Origin: Ptiloglossa arizonensis
Lineage: Eukaryota > Arthropoda > Insecta > Hymenoptera > Colletidae
NCBI RefSeq assembly: GCF_051014685.1
Contig: NC_135055.1
Location: 930,001-994,000, forward strand
Direction of reading: 5' to 3'
DNA length: 64,000 nucleotides
The notes beneath the pieces were generated by a model. That model was given only the letters and a program-made list of their open reading frames with translations, did not search any database and was not told the origin of the DNA. This document shows, in pieces, positions 36,799-50,621 of this stretch. The position numbers and the translations under genes are program-made. Position 1 is the stretch's first letter; every line of letters starts with the position of its first letter.

Positions 36799-37277
36799 TA
36801 ACTAGAATGGCCTAGGGGAAAAGTACACATACCGATGTAATCGGGCGAGTTTCTACTTTCAGATGCAACTGAAATTTTTCGGATTCGTCAATCCGTTCGC
36901 CAGATATGGGATTTTGGATTTAACAATTGTTTGAGAAACTATCAAAATTTTCGCAGTTCTGATGCTCGACACGAATAACTAGAATGGCCTAGGGGAAAAG
37001 TGCACATACCGTTGCAATCGGGCGAGATACTACTTTCAGATGCAACAGAAATTTTGCGGATTTGTCAAACCGTTCGTAAGACATGGCAGTTTGGAGCTAA
37101 GAAACGGTTGAGAAACTATCAAAATTTTCGCAGTTCTGATGCTCGAAACGAGTAACTAGAATGGCCTAGGGGAAAAGTACACATACCGATGTAATCGGGC
37201 GAGTTTCTACTTTCAGATGCAACAGAAATTTTTCAGATTCGTCAATCCGTTCGCCAGATATGGGAGTTTGGATTTAA
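36799..37277 (+). repeat. Second copy of the 19-monomer-offset block
   Basis: This is the partner of 33436-33914. A partial third relative lies at about 34690-34860, where the same gcaactgaa and ttaacaattg variants are followed by a different monomer (gaatgagctagg). The block has therefore been re-used in different orders. Confidence 0.82.
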
Positions 37278-40200
37278 AAATTGTTTGAGAAACAATCAAA
37301 ATTTTCGTAGTTCTGATGCTCGAAACGAATAACTAGAATGGCCTAGGGGAAAAGTACACATACCGTTGTAATCGGGCTAGTTTCTACTTTCAGATGCAAC
37401 AGAAATTTTTCAGATTCGTCAATCCGTTCGCCAGATATGGTAGTTTGGAACTAAGAAACGGTTGAGAAACTATCAAAATTTTCGCAGTTCTGATGCTCGA
37501 AACGAATAACTAGAATTGCCTAGGGGAAAAGTACACATACCGTTGTAATCGGGCGAGTTTCGACTTTCAGATGCAACAGAAATTTTTCGGATTCGTCAAT
37601 CCGTTCGCCAGGTATGGGAGTTTGGATTTAAGAATTGTTTGAGAAACTATCAAAATTTTCGCAGTCCTCATGCTCGAAACGAGTAACTAGAATGGCCTAG
37701 GGGAAAAGTACACATACCGTTGTAATTGGGCGAGTTTCTACTTTCAGGTGCAACACAAATTTTGCGGATTCGTCAAACCGTTCGTGTGATATGGCAGTTT
37801 GGAGTTAAAAAACGGTTGAGGAACTATCAAAATTTTCGCAGTTCTGATGCTCGAAACCAATAACTAGAATGAGCTAGGGGAAAAGTACACATACCGTTGT
37901 AATGCGGCGAGTTTCTACTTTCAGATGCAACAGAAATATTGCGAATTCGTCAATCCGTTCGCCAGATATGGGAGTTTGGAGTTAAGAAATGGTTGAGAAA
38001 CTATCAAAATGTTCACAGTTCTGATGCACGAAACGAATAACTCGAATGGCCTAAAGGAAAACTACACATACCTTTGTAATCGGGCGAGTTCCTACTTTCA
38101 GATGCATCAGAAATTTTTCGGATTCGTCAATCCGTTCGCCAGATATGGTAGTTTGGAGCTAAGAAACGGTTGAGAAACTATCAAAATTTTCGCAGTTCTG
38201 ATGCTCGAAACGAATAACTAGAATTGCCTAGGGGAAAAGTACACATACCGTTGTAATCGGGCGAGTTTCGACTTTCAGATGCAACAGAAATTTTTCGGAT
38301 TCGTCGATCCGTTCGCCAGGTATGGGACTTTGGATTTAACAATTGTTTGAGAAACTATCAAAATTTTCGCAGTTCTGATGCTCGACACGAATAACTAGAA
38401 TGAGCTAGGGGAAAAGTACACATACCGTTGTAATCGGGCGAGTTTCTACTTTCAGATGCAACAGAAATTTTGCGGATTCGTCAAACCGTTCGTGAGATAT
38501 GCCAGTTTGGAGCTAAGAAACGGTTGAGGAACTATCAAAATTTTCGTAGTTCTGATGCTCGAAACCAATAACTAGAATGAGCTAGGGGAAAAGTGCACAT
38601 ACCGTTGTAATCGGGCGAGTTTCTACTTTCAGATGCAACAGAAATTTTGCGGATTCGTCAAACCGTTCGTGAGATATGCCAGTTTGGAGCTAAGAAACGG
38701 TTGAGAAACTATCAAAATTTTCGCAGTTCTGATGCTCGAAACCAATAACTAGAATGAGCTAGGGGAAAAGTGCACATACCGTTGTAATGTGGCGAGTTTC
38801 TGCTTTCAGATGCAACAGAAATTTTGCGGATTTGTCAATCCGTTCGCCAGATATGGGAGTTTGGATTTAAGAAATGGTTGAGAAACTATCAAAATGTTCA
38901 CAGTTCTGATGCTCGAAACGAACAAGTAGAATAGCCTAGGGGAAAATTACACATACCGTTGTAATCGGGCGAGTTTCTACTTTCAGATGCAACAGAAATT
39001 TTTCTGATTCGTCAATCCGTTCGCCAGATATGGGAGTTTGGAGTTAAGAAATGGTTGAGAAACAATCAAAATTTTCGCAGTTCTGATGCTAGAAACGAAT
39101 AACTAGAATGGCCTAGGGGAAAAGTACACATACCGTTGTAATCGGGCGAGTTTCGACTTTCACATGCAACGGAAATTTTTCGGATTCGTCAGTCCGTTCG
39201 CCAGATATGGGAGTTTGGATTTAAGAATTGTTTGAGAAACTATCACAATTTTCGCAGTCCTCATGCTCGAAACGAATAACTAGAATGGCATAGGGAAAAG
39301 TACACATACCGATGTAATCGGGCGAGTTTCTACTTTCAGATGCAACAGAAATTTTTCGGATTCGTCAATCCGTTCGCGAGATATGGGAGTTTGGAGTTAA
39401 GAAATGGTTGAGAAGCTATCAAAATTTTCGCAGTTCTGATGCTCGAAACGAATAACTAGAATGACCTAGGGGAAATGTACACATACCGTTGTAATCGGGC
39501 GAGATTCTACTTGAAGGTGCAACAGAAATTTTGCGTATTCGTCAATCCGTTCCCGAAATATGGCAGTTTGGAGCTAAGAAACGGTTGAGAAACTATCAAA
39601 ATGTTCACAGTTCTGATGCTCGAAACGAATAAGTAGAATGGCCTAGGGGAAAACTACACACAAGGTTGTAATCGGGCGAGTTTCTACTTTCAGATGCAAC
39701 AGAAATTTTTCGGATTCGTCAATCCGTTCGCCACATATGGGACTTTGGATTTAAGAAATGTTTGAGAAACTATCAAAATGTTCACAGTTCTGTTGCTCGA
39801 AACGAATAACTAGAATGGCCTAGAGGAAAACTACACATACCGTTGTAATCGGGCACGTTTCTACTTTCAGGTGCAACACAAATTTTGCGGATTCGTCAAA
39901 CCGTTCGTGTGATATGGCAGTTTGGAGCTAAAAAACGGTTGAGGAACTATCAAAATTTTCGCAGTTCTGATGCTCGAAACCAATAACTAGAATGAGCTAG
40001 GGGAAAAGTACACATACCGTTGTAATGCGGCGAGTTTCTACTTTCAGAAGCAACAGAAATATTGCGGATTCGTCAATCCGTTCGCCAGATATGGGAGTTT
40101 GAAGTTAAGAAATGGTTGAGAAACTATCAAAATGTTCACAGTTCTGATGCTCGAAACGAATAACTAGAATGGCCTAAAGGAAAACTACACATACCTTTGT

Positions 40201-41384
40201 AATCGGGCGAGTTCCTACTTTCAGATGCAACAGAAATTTTTCGGATTCGTCAATCCGTTCGCCAGGTATGGGATTTTGGATTTAACAATTGTTTGAGAAA
40301 CTATCAAAATTTTCGCAGTTCTGATGCTCGACACGAATAACTAGAATGAGCTAGGGGAAAAGTACACATACCGTTGTAATCGGGCGAGTTTCTACTTTCA
40401 GATGCAACAGAAATTTTGCGGATTCGTCAAACCGTTCGTGAGATATGCCAGTTTGGAGCTAAGAAGCGGTTGAGGAACTATCAAAATTTTCGCAGTTCTG
40501 ATGTTCAAAACGAATAACTAGAATGAGCTAGGGGAAAAGTACACATACCGTTGTAATCGGGCGAGTTTCTACTTTCAGATGCAACAGAAGTTTTTGCGGA
40601 TTCGTCAATCCGTTCGCCAGATATGGGAGTTTGGAGTTAAGAAATGGTTGAGAAACTATCAAAATGTTCACAGTTCTGATGCTCGAAACGAATAACTAGA
40701 ATGGCCTAGAGGAAAAGTGCACATACGGTTGTAATCGGGCGAGTTTCTACTTTCAGATGCAACAGAAATTTTGCGGATTCGACAATCCGTTCGCGAGATA
40801 TGGCAGTATGAAGATAAGAAACGGTTGAGAAACTATCAAAATTTTCGCAGTTCTGATGCTAGAAACGAATAACTAGAATGGCCTATGGGAAAAGTACACA
40901 TACCGTTGTAATCGGGCGAATTTCTGCTTTCAGATGCAACACAAATTTTGCGGATTCGTCAAACCGTTCGTGAGATATGGCAGTTTGGAGCTAAGAAACG
41001 GTTGAGAAACTATCAAAATTTTCGCAGTTCTGATGCTCGAAAAGAATAACTAGAATGAGCTAGGGGAAAAGTACACATACCGTTGTAATCGGGCAAGTTT
41101 CTACTTTCAGATGCAACAGAAATTTTTGCGGATTCGTCAATCCGTTCGCCAGATATGGGAGTTTGGAGTTAAGAATTGGTTGAGAAACTATCAAAATGTT
41201 CACAGTTCTGATGCTCGAAACGAATAACTAGAATGGCCTAGAGGAAAAGTACACGTACGGTTGTAATCGGGCGAGTTACTACTTTCAGATGCAACAGAAA
41301 TTTTTCGGATTCGTCATTCCGTTCGCCAAATATAGGAGTTTGGATTTAAGAAATGGTTGAGAAACTAGCAAAATTTTCGCAGTG

Positions 41385-43507
41385 CTCATGCTCGAAACGA
41401 ATAACTAGAATGGCCTAGGGGAAAAGTAAACATACCGATGTAATCGGGCGAGTTTCTACTTTCAGATGCAACAGAAATTTTTCGGATTCGTTAATCCGTT
41501 CGTCAGATATGGGAGTTTGGAGTTAAGAAATGGTTAAGAAACCATCAAGTTTTTCGCAGTTCTGATGCTCGAAACGAGTAACTACATTGACTTAGGGGAA
41601 ATGTACACATACCGTTATAATCGGGCAAGATTCTACTTGAAGGTGCAACAGACAGTTTTCGGATTCGGCAATCCGTTCGCCAGATATGTGAGTTCGTAGT
41701 TAAGAATTGGTGGAGGAACTATCAAAATTTTGGCAATTCTGATTCTCGAAAAGAATAACTACAATGGCCTAGGGGAAAAGTACACATACCGTTGTAATCG
41801 GACGAATTTCTACTCTCAGTTGTAATAGAAATTTTTCGGATTCGTCAATCCGTTCGCCAGATATGGGAGTTTGGAGTTAACAAAAGGTTGAGAAGTTATC
41901 AAAATTTTCGCAGTTCTGATGCTGAAAACGAATAACTAGAATGGCCTGTGGCAAAAGTACACATACCTTTGTAATCGGGCGAGTTTCTGCTTTCAGATGC
42001 AACAGAAATTTTTCGGATTCGTCAATCCGTTCGCCAGATATGGGAGTTTGGAGTTAAGAAACGGTTGAGAAACTATCAAAATTTTCGCAGTTCTGATGCT
42101 CAAAACGAATAACTAGAATGGCCTAGGGGAAAAGTGCACATACCTTTGTAATCGGGTGAGTCTCTACTTTCAGATGCAACCAAAACTTTTCGGGTTCGTC
42201 AATCCGTTCGGGAGATATGGGAGTTTGGAGTTAAGGAATGGTTAAGAAACCATCAAGTTTTTCGCAGTTCTGTTGCTCGAAACGAGTAACTACAATGACC
42301 TAGGGAAAATGTACACATACCGTTGTAATCGGGCGAGATTCTACTTGAAGGTGCAACAGAAAGTTTTCGGATTCGTCAATCCGTTCGCCAGATATGGGAG
42401 TTTGGAGTTAAGAAATGGTGGAGGAACTATCAAAGTTTTCGCAGTTCTGATGCTGAAAACGAATAATTAGAATGGCCTATGGCAAAATTACACATACCGT
42501 TGTAATCGGGCGAGTTTCTGCTTTCAGATGCAACAGAAATTTTGAGGATTCGTCAATCCGTTCGCGAGATATGGCAGTTTGAAGATAAGAAACGGTTGAG
42601 AAACTATCAAAATTTTCGCAGTTCTGATGCTAGAAACGAATAACAAGAATGGCCTAGGGGAAAGGTACACATACCGTTGTAAGCGGGCGAGTTTCGACTT
42701 TCAGATGCAACAGAAATTTTTCGGACTCGTCAATCCGTTCGCCAGATATGGGAGTTTGGATTTAAGAATTGTTTGAGAAACTATCAAAATTTTCGCAGTC
42801 CTCATGCTCGAAACGAATAACTAGAATGGCCTAGGGGAAAAGTACACATACCGATGTAATCGGGCGAGTTTCTACTTTCAGATGCAACAGAAATTTTTCC
42901 GATTCGTCAATCCGTTCGCCAGATATGGGAGTTTGGATTTAAGAATTGTTTGAGAAACTATCAAAATTTTCGCAGTTCTGATGCTCGAAACGAATAACTA
43001 GAATGAGCTAGGGGAAAAGTACACATACCGTTGTAATCGGGCGTGTTTCTACTTTCAGATGCAACAGAAATTTTGCGGATTCGTCAATCCGTTCGCCAGA
43101 TATGTGAGTTTGGAGTTAAGAAATGGTTGCGAAACCATCAAAATTGTTGCAGTTTTGATGCTCGAAACGAATAACTAGAATGGCCTAGGGGAAAAGTACA
43201 CAAACCGTTGTAATCGGGCGAGTTTCTACTTTCAGATGCAACAGAAATTTTGCGGATTCGCAATCCGTTCGCCAGATATGGGAGTTTGCAGTTAAGAAAT
43301 GGTTGAGAAGCTATCAAAATTTTCGCAGTTCTGATGCTAGAAACGAATAACAAGAATGGCCTAGCGGAAAAGTACACATACCGTTGTAATCGGGCGAGTT
43401 TCTACTTTCAGATGCAACAGAAATTTTTCGGATTCGTCAATCCGTTCGCCACATATGGGACTTTGGATTTGAGAAATGTTTGAGAAACTATCAAAATTTT
43501 CGCAGTC
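41385..43507 (+). repeat. 12-monomer HOR unit, copy 1 (2,123 bp)
   Basis: Tandem duplication with period 2,123 bp. Copy 1 begins after the mismatch g at 41384 against c at 43507. Linked rare variants are aagtaaacataccgatg, attgacttagggg, ggcaagattc and gtgagttcgtag. It contains the marker monomer at 42273, so it is related to the 20-33 kb family. Confidence 0.9.
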
Positions 43508-45636
43508 CTCATGCTCGAAACGAATAACTAGAATGGCCTAGGGGAAAAGTAAACATACCGATGTAATCGGGCGAGTTTCTACTTTCAGATGCAACAGAAA
43601 TTTTTCGGATTCGTTAATCCGTTCGTCAGATATGGGAGTTTGGAGTTAAGAAATGGTTAAGAAACCATCAAGTTTTTCGCAGTTCTGATGCTCGAAACGA
43701 GTAACTACATTGACTTAGGGGAAATGTACACATACCGTTATAATCGGGCAAGATTCTACTTGAAGGTGCAACAGACAGTTTTCGGATTCGGCAATCCGTT
43801 CGCCAGATATGTGAGTTCGTAGTTAAGAATTGGTGGAGGAACTATCAAAATTTTGGCAATTCTGATTCTCGAAACGAATAACTACAATGGCCTAGGGGAA
43901 AAGTACACATACCGTTGTAATCGGACGAATTTCTACTTTCAGTTGTAATAGAAATTTTTCGGATTCGTCAATCCGTTCGCCAGATATGGGAGTTTGGAGT
44001 TAACAAAAGGTTGAGAAGTTATCAAAATTTTCGCAGTTCTGATGCTGAAAACAAATAACTAGAATGGCCTGTGGCAAAAGTACACATACCTTTGTAATCG
44101 GGCGAGTTTCTGCTTTCAGATGCAACAGAAATTTTTCGGATTCGTCAATCCGTTCGCCAGATATGGGAGTTTGGAGTTAAGAAACGGTTGAGAAACTATC
44201 AAAATTTTCGCAGTTCTGATGCTCAAAACGAATAACTAGAATGGCCTAGGGGAAAAGTGCACATACCTTTGTAATCGGGTGAGTCTCTACTTTCAGATGC
44301 AACCAAAACTTTTCGGGTTCGTCAATCCGTTCGGGAGATATGGGAGTTTGGAGTTAAGGAATGGTTAAGAGACCATCAAGTTTTTCGCAGTTCTGTTGCT
44401 CGAAACGAGTAACTACAATGACCTACGGAAAATGTACACATACCGTTGTAATCGGGCGAGATTCTACTTGAAGGTGCAACAGAAAGTTTTCGGATTCGTC
44501 AATCCGTTCGCCAGATATGGGAGTTTGGAGTTAAGAAATGGCGGAGGAACTATCAAAGTTTTCGCAGTTCTGATGCTGAAAACGAATAATTAGAATGGCC
44601 TATGGCAAAATTACACATACCGTTGTAATCGGGCGAGTTTCTGCTTTCAGATGCAACAGAAATTTTGCGGATTCGTCAATCCGTTCGCGAGATATGGCAG
44701 TTTGAAGATAAGAAACGGTTGAGAAACTATCAAAATTTTCGCAGTTCTGATGCTAGAAACGAATAACAAGAATGGCCTAGGGGAAAGGTACACATACCGT
44801 TGTAAGCGGGCGAGTTTCGACTTTCAGATGCAACAGAAATTTTTCGGACTCGTCAATCCGTTCGCCAGATATGGGAGTTTGGATTTAAGAATTGTTTGAG
44901 AAACTATCAAAATTTTCGCAGTCCTCATGCTCGAAACGAATAACTAGAATGGCCTAGGGGAAAAGTACACATACCGATGTAATCGGGCGAGTTTCTACTT
45001 TCAGATGCAACAGAAATTTTTCCGATTCGTCAATCCGTTCGCCAGATATGGGAGTTTGGATTTAAGAATTGTTTGAGAAACTATCAAAATTTTCGCAGTT
45101 CTGATGCTCGAAACGAACAACTAGAATGAGCTAGGGGAAAAGTACACATACCGTTGTAATCGGGTCGTGTTTCTACTTTCAGATGCAACAGAAATTTTGC
45201 GGATTCGTCAATCCGTTCGCCAGATATGTGAGTTTGGAGTTAAGTAATTGTTGCGAAACCATCAAAATTTTTGCAGTTCTGATGCTCGAAACGAATAACT
45301 AGAATGGCCTAGGGGAAAAGTACACAAACCGTTGTAATCGGGCGAGTTTCTACTTTCAGATGCAACGGAAATTTTGCGGATTCGCAATCCGTTCGCCAGA
45401 TATGGGAGTTTGCAGTTAAGAAATGGTTGAGAAGCTATCAAAATTTTCGCAGTTCTGATGCTAGAAACGAATAACAAGAATGGCCTAGCGGAAAAGTACA
45501 CATACCGTTGTAATCGGGCGAGTTTCTACTTTCAGATGCAACAGAAATTTTTCGGATTCGTCAATCCGTTCGCCACATATGGGACTTTGGATTTGAGAAA
45601 TGTTTGAGAAACTATCAAAATTTTCGCAGTCCTCAT
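43508..45636 (+). repeat. 12-monomer HOR unit, copy 2
   Basis: Second copy of 41385-43507. An extra t in gggtcgtg near 45164 shifts the offset to 2,124. The match ends at 45637, where cattctcg replaces catgctcg. Several substitutions separate the copies, for example tacggaaaatg against agggaaaatg, and ggcggagg against ggtggagg. The duplication is therefore older than the 5,656-bp and 11,504-bp ones. Confidence 0.9.
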
Positions 45637-45857
45637 TCTCGAAACGAATTACTAGAATGGCCTAGGGGAAAAGTACACATACCGTTGTAATCGGGCGAGT
45701 TTCTACTTTCAGATGCAACCGAAATTTTCCGGATTCGTCAATCCGTTCGCGAGATATGGCAGTTTGAAGATAAGAAACGGTTGAGAAACTATCAAAATTT
45801 TCGCAGTTCTGATGCTAGAAACGAATTACAAGAATGGCCTAGGGGAAAAGTACACAT
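45637..45857 (+). repeat. Short junction segment, 1.2 monomers
   Basis: Satellite sequence between the 12-monomer duplication and the 65-monomer unit. It includes the odd variants cgaattactag and cgaattacaag. It does not match the bases before 57362 as closely as the flanks do, which sets the left limit of the large unit. Confidence 0.75.
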
Positions 45858-48800
45858 ACCGTTGTAATCGGGCGAGTTTCTACTTTCAGATGCAACAGAA
45901 ATTTTGCGGATTCGCAATCCGTTCGCCAGATATGGGAGTTTGCAGTTAAGAAATGGTTGAGAAGCTATCAAAATTTTCGCAGTTCTGATGCTAGAAACGA
46001 ATAACAAGAATGGCCTAGCGGAAAAGTACACATACCGTTGTAATCTGGCGAGTTTCTACTTTCAGATGCAACAGAAATTTTTCGGATTCGTCAATCCGTT
46101 CGCCACATATGGGACTTTGGATTTGAGAAATGTTTGAGAAACTATCAAAATTTTCGCAGTCCTCATGCTCGAAACGAATAACTAGAATGGCCTAGGGGAA
46201 AAGTACACATACCGTTGTAATTGGGCGAGTTTCTGCTTTCAGATTAAACACAAATTTTGCGGATTCGTCAAACCGTTCGTGAGATATGGCAGTTTGGAGC
46301 TAAGAAACGGTTGAGAAACTATCAAAATTTTCGCAGTTCTGATGCTCGAAACGAATAACTAGAATGAGCTAGGGGAAAAGTACACATACCGTTGTAATCG
46401 GGCGAGTTTCTACTTTCAGATGCAACAGAAATTTTTGCGGATTCGTCAATCCGTTCGCCAGGAATGGGAGTTTGGAGTTAAGAAATGGTTGAGAAACTAT
46501 CAAAATGTTCCCAGTTCTGATGCTCGAAACGAATAACTAGAATGGCCTAGGGGAAAAGTACACATACCGTTGTAATCGGGCGAGTTTCTACTTTCAGATG
46601 CAACAGAATTTTTTCGGATTCGTCAATCCGTTCGCGAGATATGGGAGTTTGGACTTAAGAAGCGGTTGAGATACCATCAAAATTTTGGCAATTCTGATGC
46701 TAGAAACTAATAACTAAAATGACCTAGGGGATAATTCACGTGCCGTTGTAATCGGGCGAGTTTCTACTTTCAGATGCAACCAAAACTTTTCGGATTCGTC
46801 AATCCGTTCGCGGGATATGGGGGTTTGGAGTTAAGAAATGGTTAAGAAACCATCAAGTTTTTCGCAGTTCTGATGCTCGAAACGAGTAACTACAATGACC
46901 TAGGGGAAATGTACACATACCGTTGTAATTGGACGAGATTCTACTTGAAGGTGCAACAGAAAGTTTTCGCATTCGGCAATCCGTGCGCCAGATATGTGAG
47001 TTTGGAGTTAAGAAATGGTTGAGAAACTATCAAAATGTTCACAGTTCTGATGCTAGAAACGAATAACAAGAATGGCCTAGGGGAAAAGTACACATACCGT
47101 TGTAATCGGGCGCGTTTCGACTTTCAGATGCAACAGAAATTTTTCGGACTCGTCAATCCGTTCGCCAGATATGGGAGTTTGGATTTAAGAATTGTTTGAG
47201 AAACTATCAAAATTTTCGCAGTCCTCATGCTCGAAACGAATAACTAGCATGGCCTAGGGGAAAAGTACACATACCGATGTAATCGGGCGAGTTTCTACTT
47301 TCAGATGCAACAGAAATTTTTCCGATTCGTCAATCCGTTCGCCAGATATGGGAGTTTGGATTTAAGAATTGTTTGAGAAACTATCAAAATTTTCGCAGTT
47401 CTGATGCTCGAAACGAATAACTAGAATGAGCTAGGGGAAAAGTACACATACCGTTGTAATCGGGCGTGTTTCTACTTTCAGATGCAACAGAAATTTTCCG
47501 GATTCGTCAATCCGTTCGCCAGATATGTGAGTTTGGAGTTAAGAAATGGTTGCGAAACCATCAAAATTTTTGCAGTTCTGATGCTCGAAACGAATAACTA
47601 GAATGGCCTAGGGGAAAAGTACACATACCGTTGTAGTCGGACGAATTTCTACTTTCAGATGTAATAGAAATTTTTCGGATTCGACAATCCGTTCGCCAGA
47701 TATGGGAGTTTGGAGTTAAGAAAAGGTTGAGAAGCTATCAAAATTTTCGCAGTTCTGATGCTGAAAACGAATAACTAGAATGGCCTATGGCAAAAGTACA
47801 CATACCTTTGTAATCGGGCGAGTTTCTGCTTTCAGATGCAACAGAAATTTTTCGGATTCGTCAATCCGTTCGCCAGATATGGGAGTTTGGAGTTAAGAAA
47901 CGGTTGAGAAACTATCAAAATTTTCGCAGGTCTGATGCTCAAAACGAATAACTAGAATGGCCTAGGGGAAAAGTACACATACCTTTGTAATCGGGTGAGT
48001 CTCTACTTTCAGATGCAACCAAAACTTTTCGGATTCGTCAATCCGTTCGCGAGATATGGGAGTTTGGAGTTAAGGAATGGTTAAGAAACCATCAAGTTTT
48101 TCGCAGTTCTGTTGCTCGAAACGAGTAACTACAATGACCTAGGGAAAATGTACACATACCGTTGTAATCGGGCGAGATTCTACTTGAAGGTGCAACAGAA
48201 TGTTTTCGGATTCGTCAATCCGTTCGCCAAATATGGGAGTTTGGAGTTAAGAAATGGTGGAGGAACTATCAAAGTTTTCGCAGTTCTGATGCTGAGAACG
48301 AATAATTAGAATGGCCTATGGCAAAATTACACATACCGTTGTAATCGGGCGAGTCTCCACTTTCAGATGCAATATAAACTTTTCGGATTCGTCAATCCGT
48401 TCGCGAGATATGGCAGTTTGGAGTTAAGAAATGGTTGAGAAACCATCAAAATTTTTGCAGTTCTGATGCTCGAAACGAATAACTAGAATGGCCTAGGGGA
48501 AAAGTACACATACCTTTGTAATCGGGCGAGTTTCTACTTTCAGATGCAAATAAAACCTTCAGGATTCGTCAATCCGTTGGCGAAATATGGCAGTTTGGAG
48601 CTAAGAAACGGTTGAGAAAGTATCAAAATTTTCGCATTTCTGATGCTCGAAACGAATAACTAGAATGAGCTAGGGGAAAAGTACACATACCGTTGTAATC
48701 GGGCGAGTTTCTACTTTCAGATGCAACAGAAATTTTGCGGATTCGTCAATCCGTTCGCGAGATATGGCAGTTTGAAGATAAGAAACGGTTGAGAAACTAT

Positions 48801-50621
48801 CAAATTTTCGCAGTTCTGATGCTAGAAACGAATAATCAGAATGGCCTAGGGGAAAAGTACTCATACCGTTGTAATCGGGCGAGTTTCTACTTTCAGATGC
48901 AACAGAAATTTATCGGATTCGTCAATCCGTTCCCCAGATATATAAGTTTGGATTTAAGATATGGTTTGAGAAACTATCAAAATTTTCGCAGTCCTCATGC
49001 TCGAAACGAATAACTAGAATGGCCTAGGGGAAAAGTACACATACCGTTGTAATCGGGCGAGTTTCTGCTTTCAGATGCAACCCAAATTTTGCGGATTCGT
49101 CAAACCGTTCGTGAGATATGGCAGTTTGGAGCTAAGAAACGGTTGAGAAACTATCAAAATTTTCGCAGTTCTGATGCTCGAAACGAATAACTAGAATGAG
49201 CTAGGGGAAAAGTACACATACCGTTGTAATCGGGCGAGTTTCTACTTTCAGATGCAACAGAAATTTTGCGGATTCTTCAATCCGTTCGCGAGATATGGCA
49301 GTTTGAAGATAAGAAACGGTTGAGAAACTATCAAATTTTCGCAGTTCTGATGCTAGAAACGAATAACTAGAATTGTCTAGGGGAAAAGTACTCATACCGT
49401 TGTAATCGGGCGAGTTTCTAATTTCAGATGCAACAGAAATTTTTCGGATTCGTCAATCCGTTCCCCAGATATATAAGTTTGGATTTAAGATATGGTTTGA
49501 GAAACTATCAAAATTTTCGCAGTCCTCATGCTCGAAACGAATAACTAGAATGGCCTAGGGGAAAAGTACACATACCGTTGTAATCGGGCGAGCTTCTGCT
49601 TTCAGATGCAACACAAATTTTGCGGATTCGTCAAACCGTTCGTGAGATAAGGCAGTTTGGAGCTAAGAAACGGTTGAGAAACTATCAAAATTTTCGCAGT
49701 TCTGATGCTCGAAACGAATAACTAGAATGGCCTAGGGGAAAAGTACACATACCGTTGTAATCGGGCGAGATTCTTCTCTCAGATGCAAGAGAAATTTTTC
49801 GGATTCGTTAATCCGTTCGCCAGATATTGGAGTTTGGAGTTAAGAAATGGTTGAGAAGCTATCAAAATTTTCGCAGTTCTGATGCTCGAAACGAATAACT
49901 AGAATGGCCTAGGGGAAAAGTACACATACCGTTGTAATCGGGCGAGTTTCTACTTTCAGATGCAACAGAAATTTTTCGGATTCGTTAATCCGTTCGCCAG
50001 ATATGGGAGTTTGGAGTTAAGAAATGGTTGAGAAACCATCAAAATTTTTGCAGTTCTGATGCTCGAAACGAATAACTAGAATGGCCTAGGGGAAAAGTAC
50101 ACATCCCTTTGTAATCGGGCGAGTTTCTACTTTCAGATGCAAATAAAACCTTGAGGATTCGTCAATCCGTTCGCGAGATATGGGAGTTTGGACTTAAGAA
50201 GTGGTTGAGAAACCATCAAAATTTTGGCAATTCTGATGCTAGAAACTAATAACTAAAATGGCCTAGGGGATAATGCACGTGCCGTTGTAATCGGGCGAGT
50301 TTCTACTTTCAGATGCAACCAAAACTTTTCGGATTCGTCAATCCGTTCGCGAGATATGGGGGTTTGGAGTTAAGAAATGGTTAAGAAACCATCAAGTTTT
50401 TCGCAGTTCTGATGCTCGAAACGAGTAACTACAATGACCTAGGGGAAATGTACACATACCGTTGTAATCGGGCGAGATTGTACTTGAAGGTGCTACAGAA
50501 AGTTTTCGGATTCGGCAATCCGTTCGCCAGATATGTGAGTTTGGATTTAAGAAATGGTTGAGAAACTATCAAAATGTTCACATTTCTGATGCTCGAAACG
50601 AATAACTAGAATGAGCTAGGG

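Larger units (their letters stand above)
33162..41384 (+). repeat. Shuffled mosaic satellite zone
   Basis: About 46 monomers in blocks that recur at many offsets without a clean unit. The linked rare variants ggatttaacaattg and ctcgacacg mark copies at 33602, 34841, 36965, 38381 and 40327. Their spacings are 1,239, 2,124, 1,416 and 1,946 bp, which are 7, 12, 8 and 11 monomers, the last one base short. Another block at 37748 recurs at 39871. This pattern fits repeated unequal exchange and gene conversion. No gene or insertion was seen. Confidence 0.85.

Noticed and set aside
46737..46742. Yeast CDEI element or a functional E-box
   Set aside because: Only the six-base core is present. The flank is t rather than the purine of the full CDEI consensus, and no CDEII/CDEIII-like neighbours exist.
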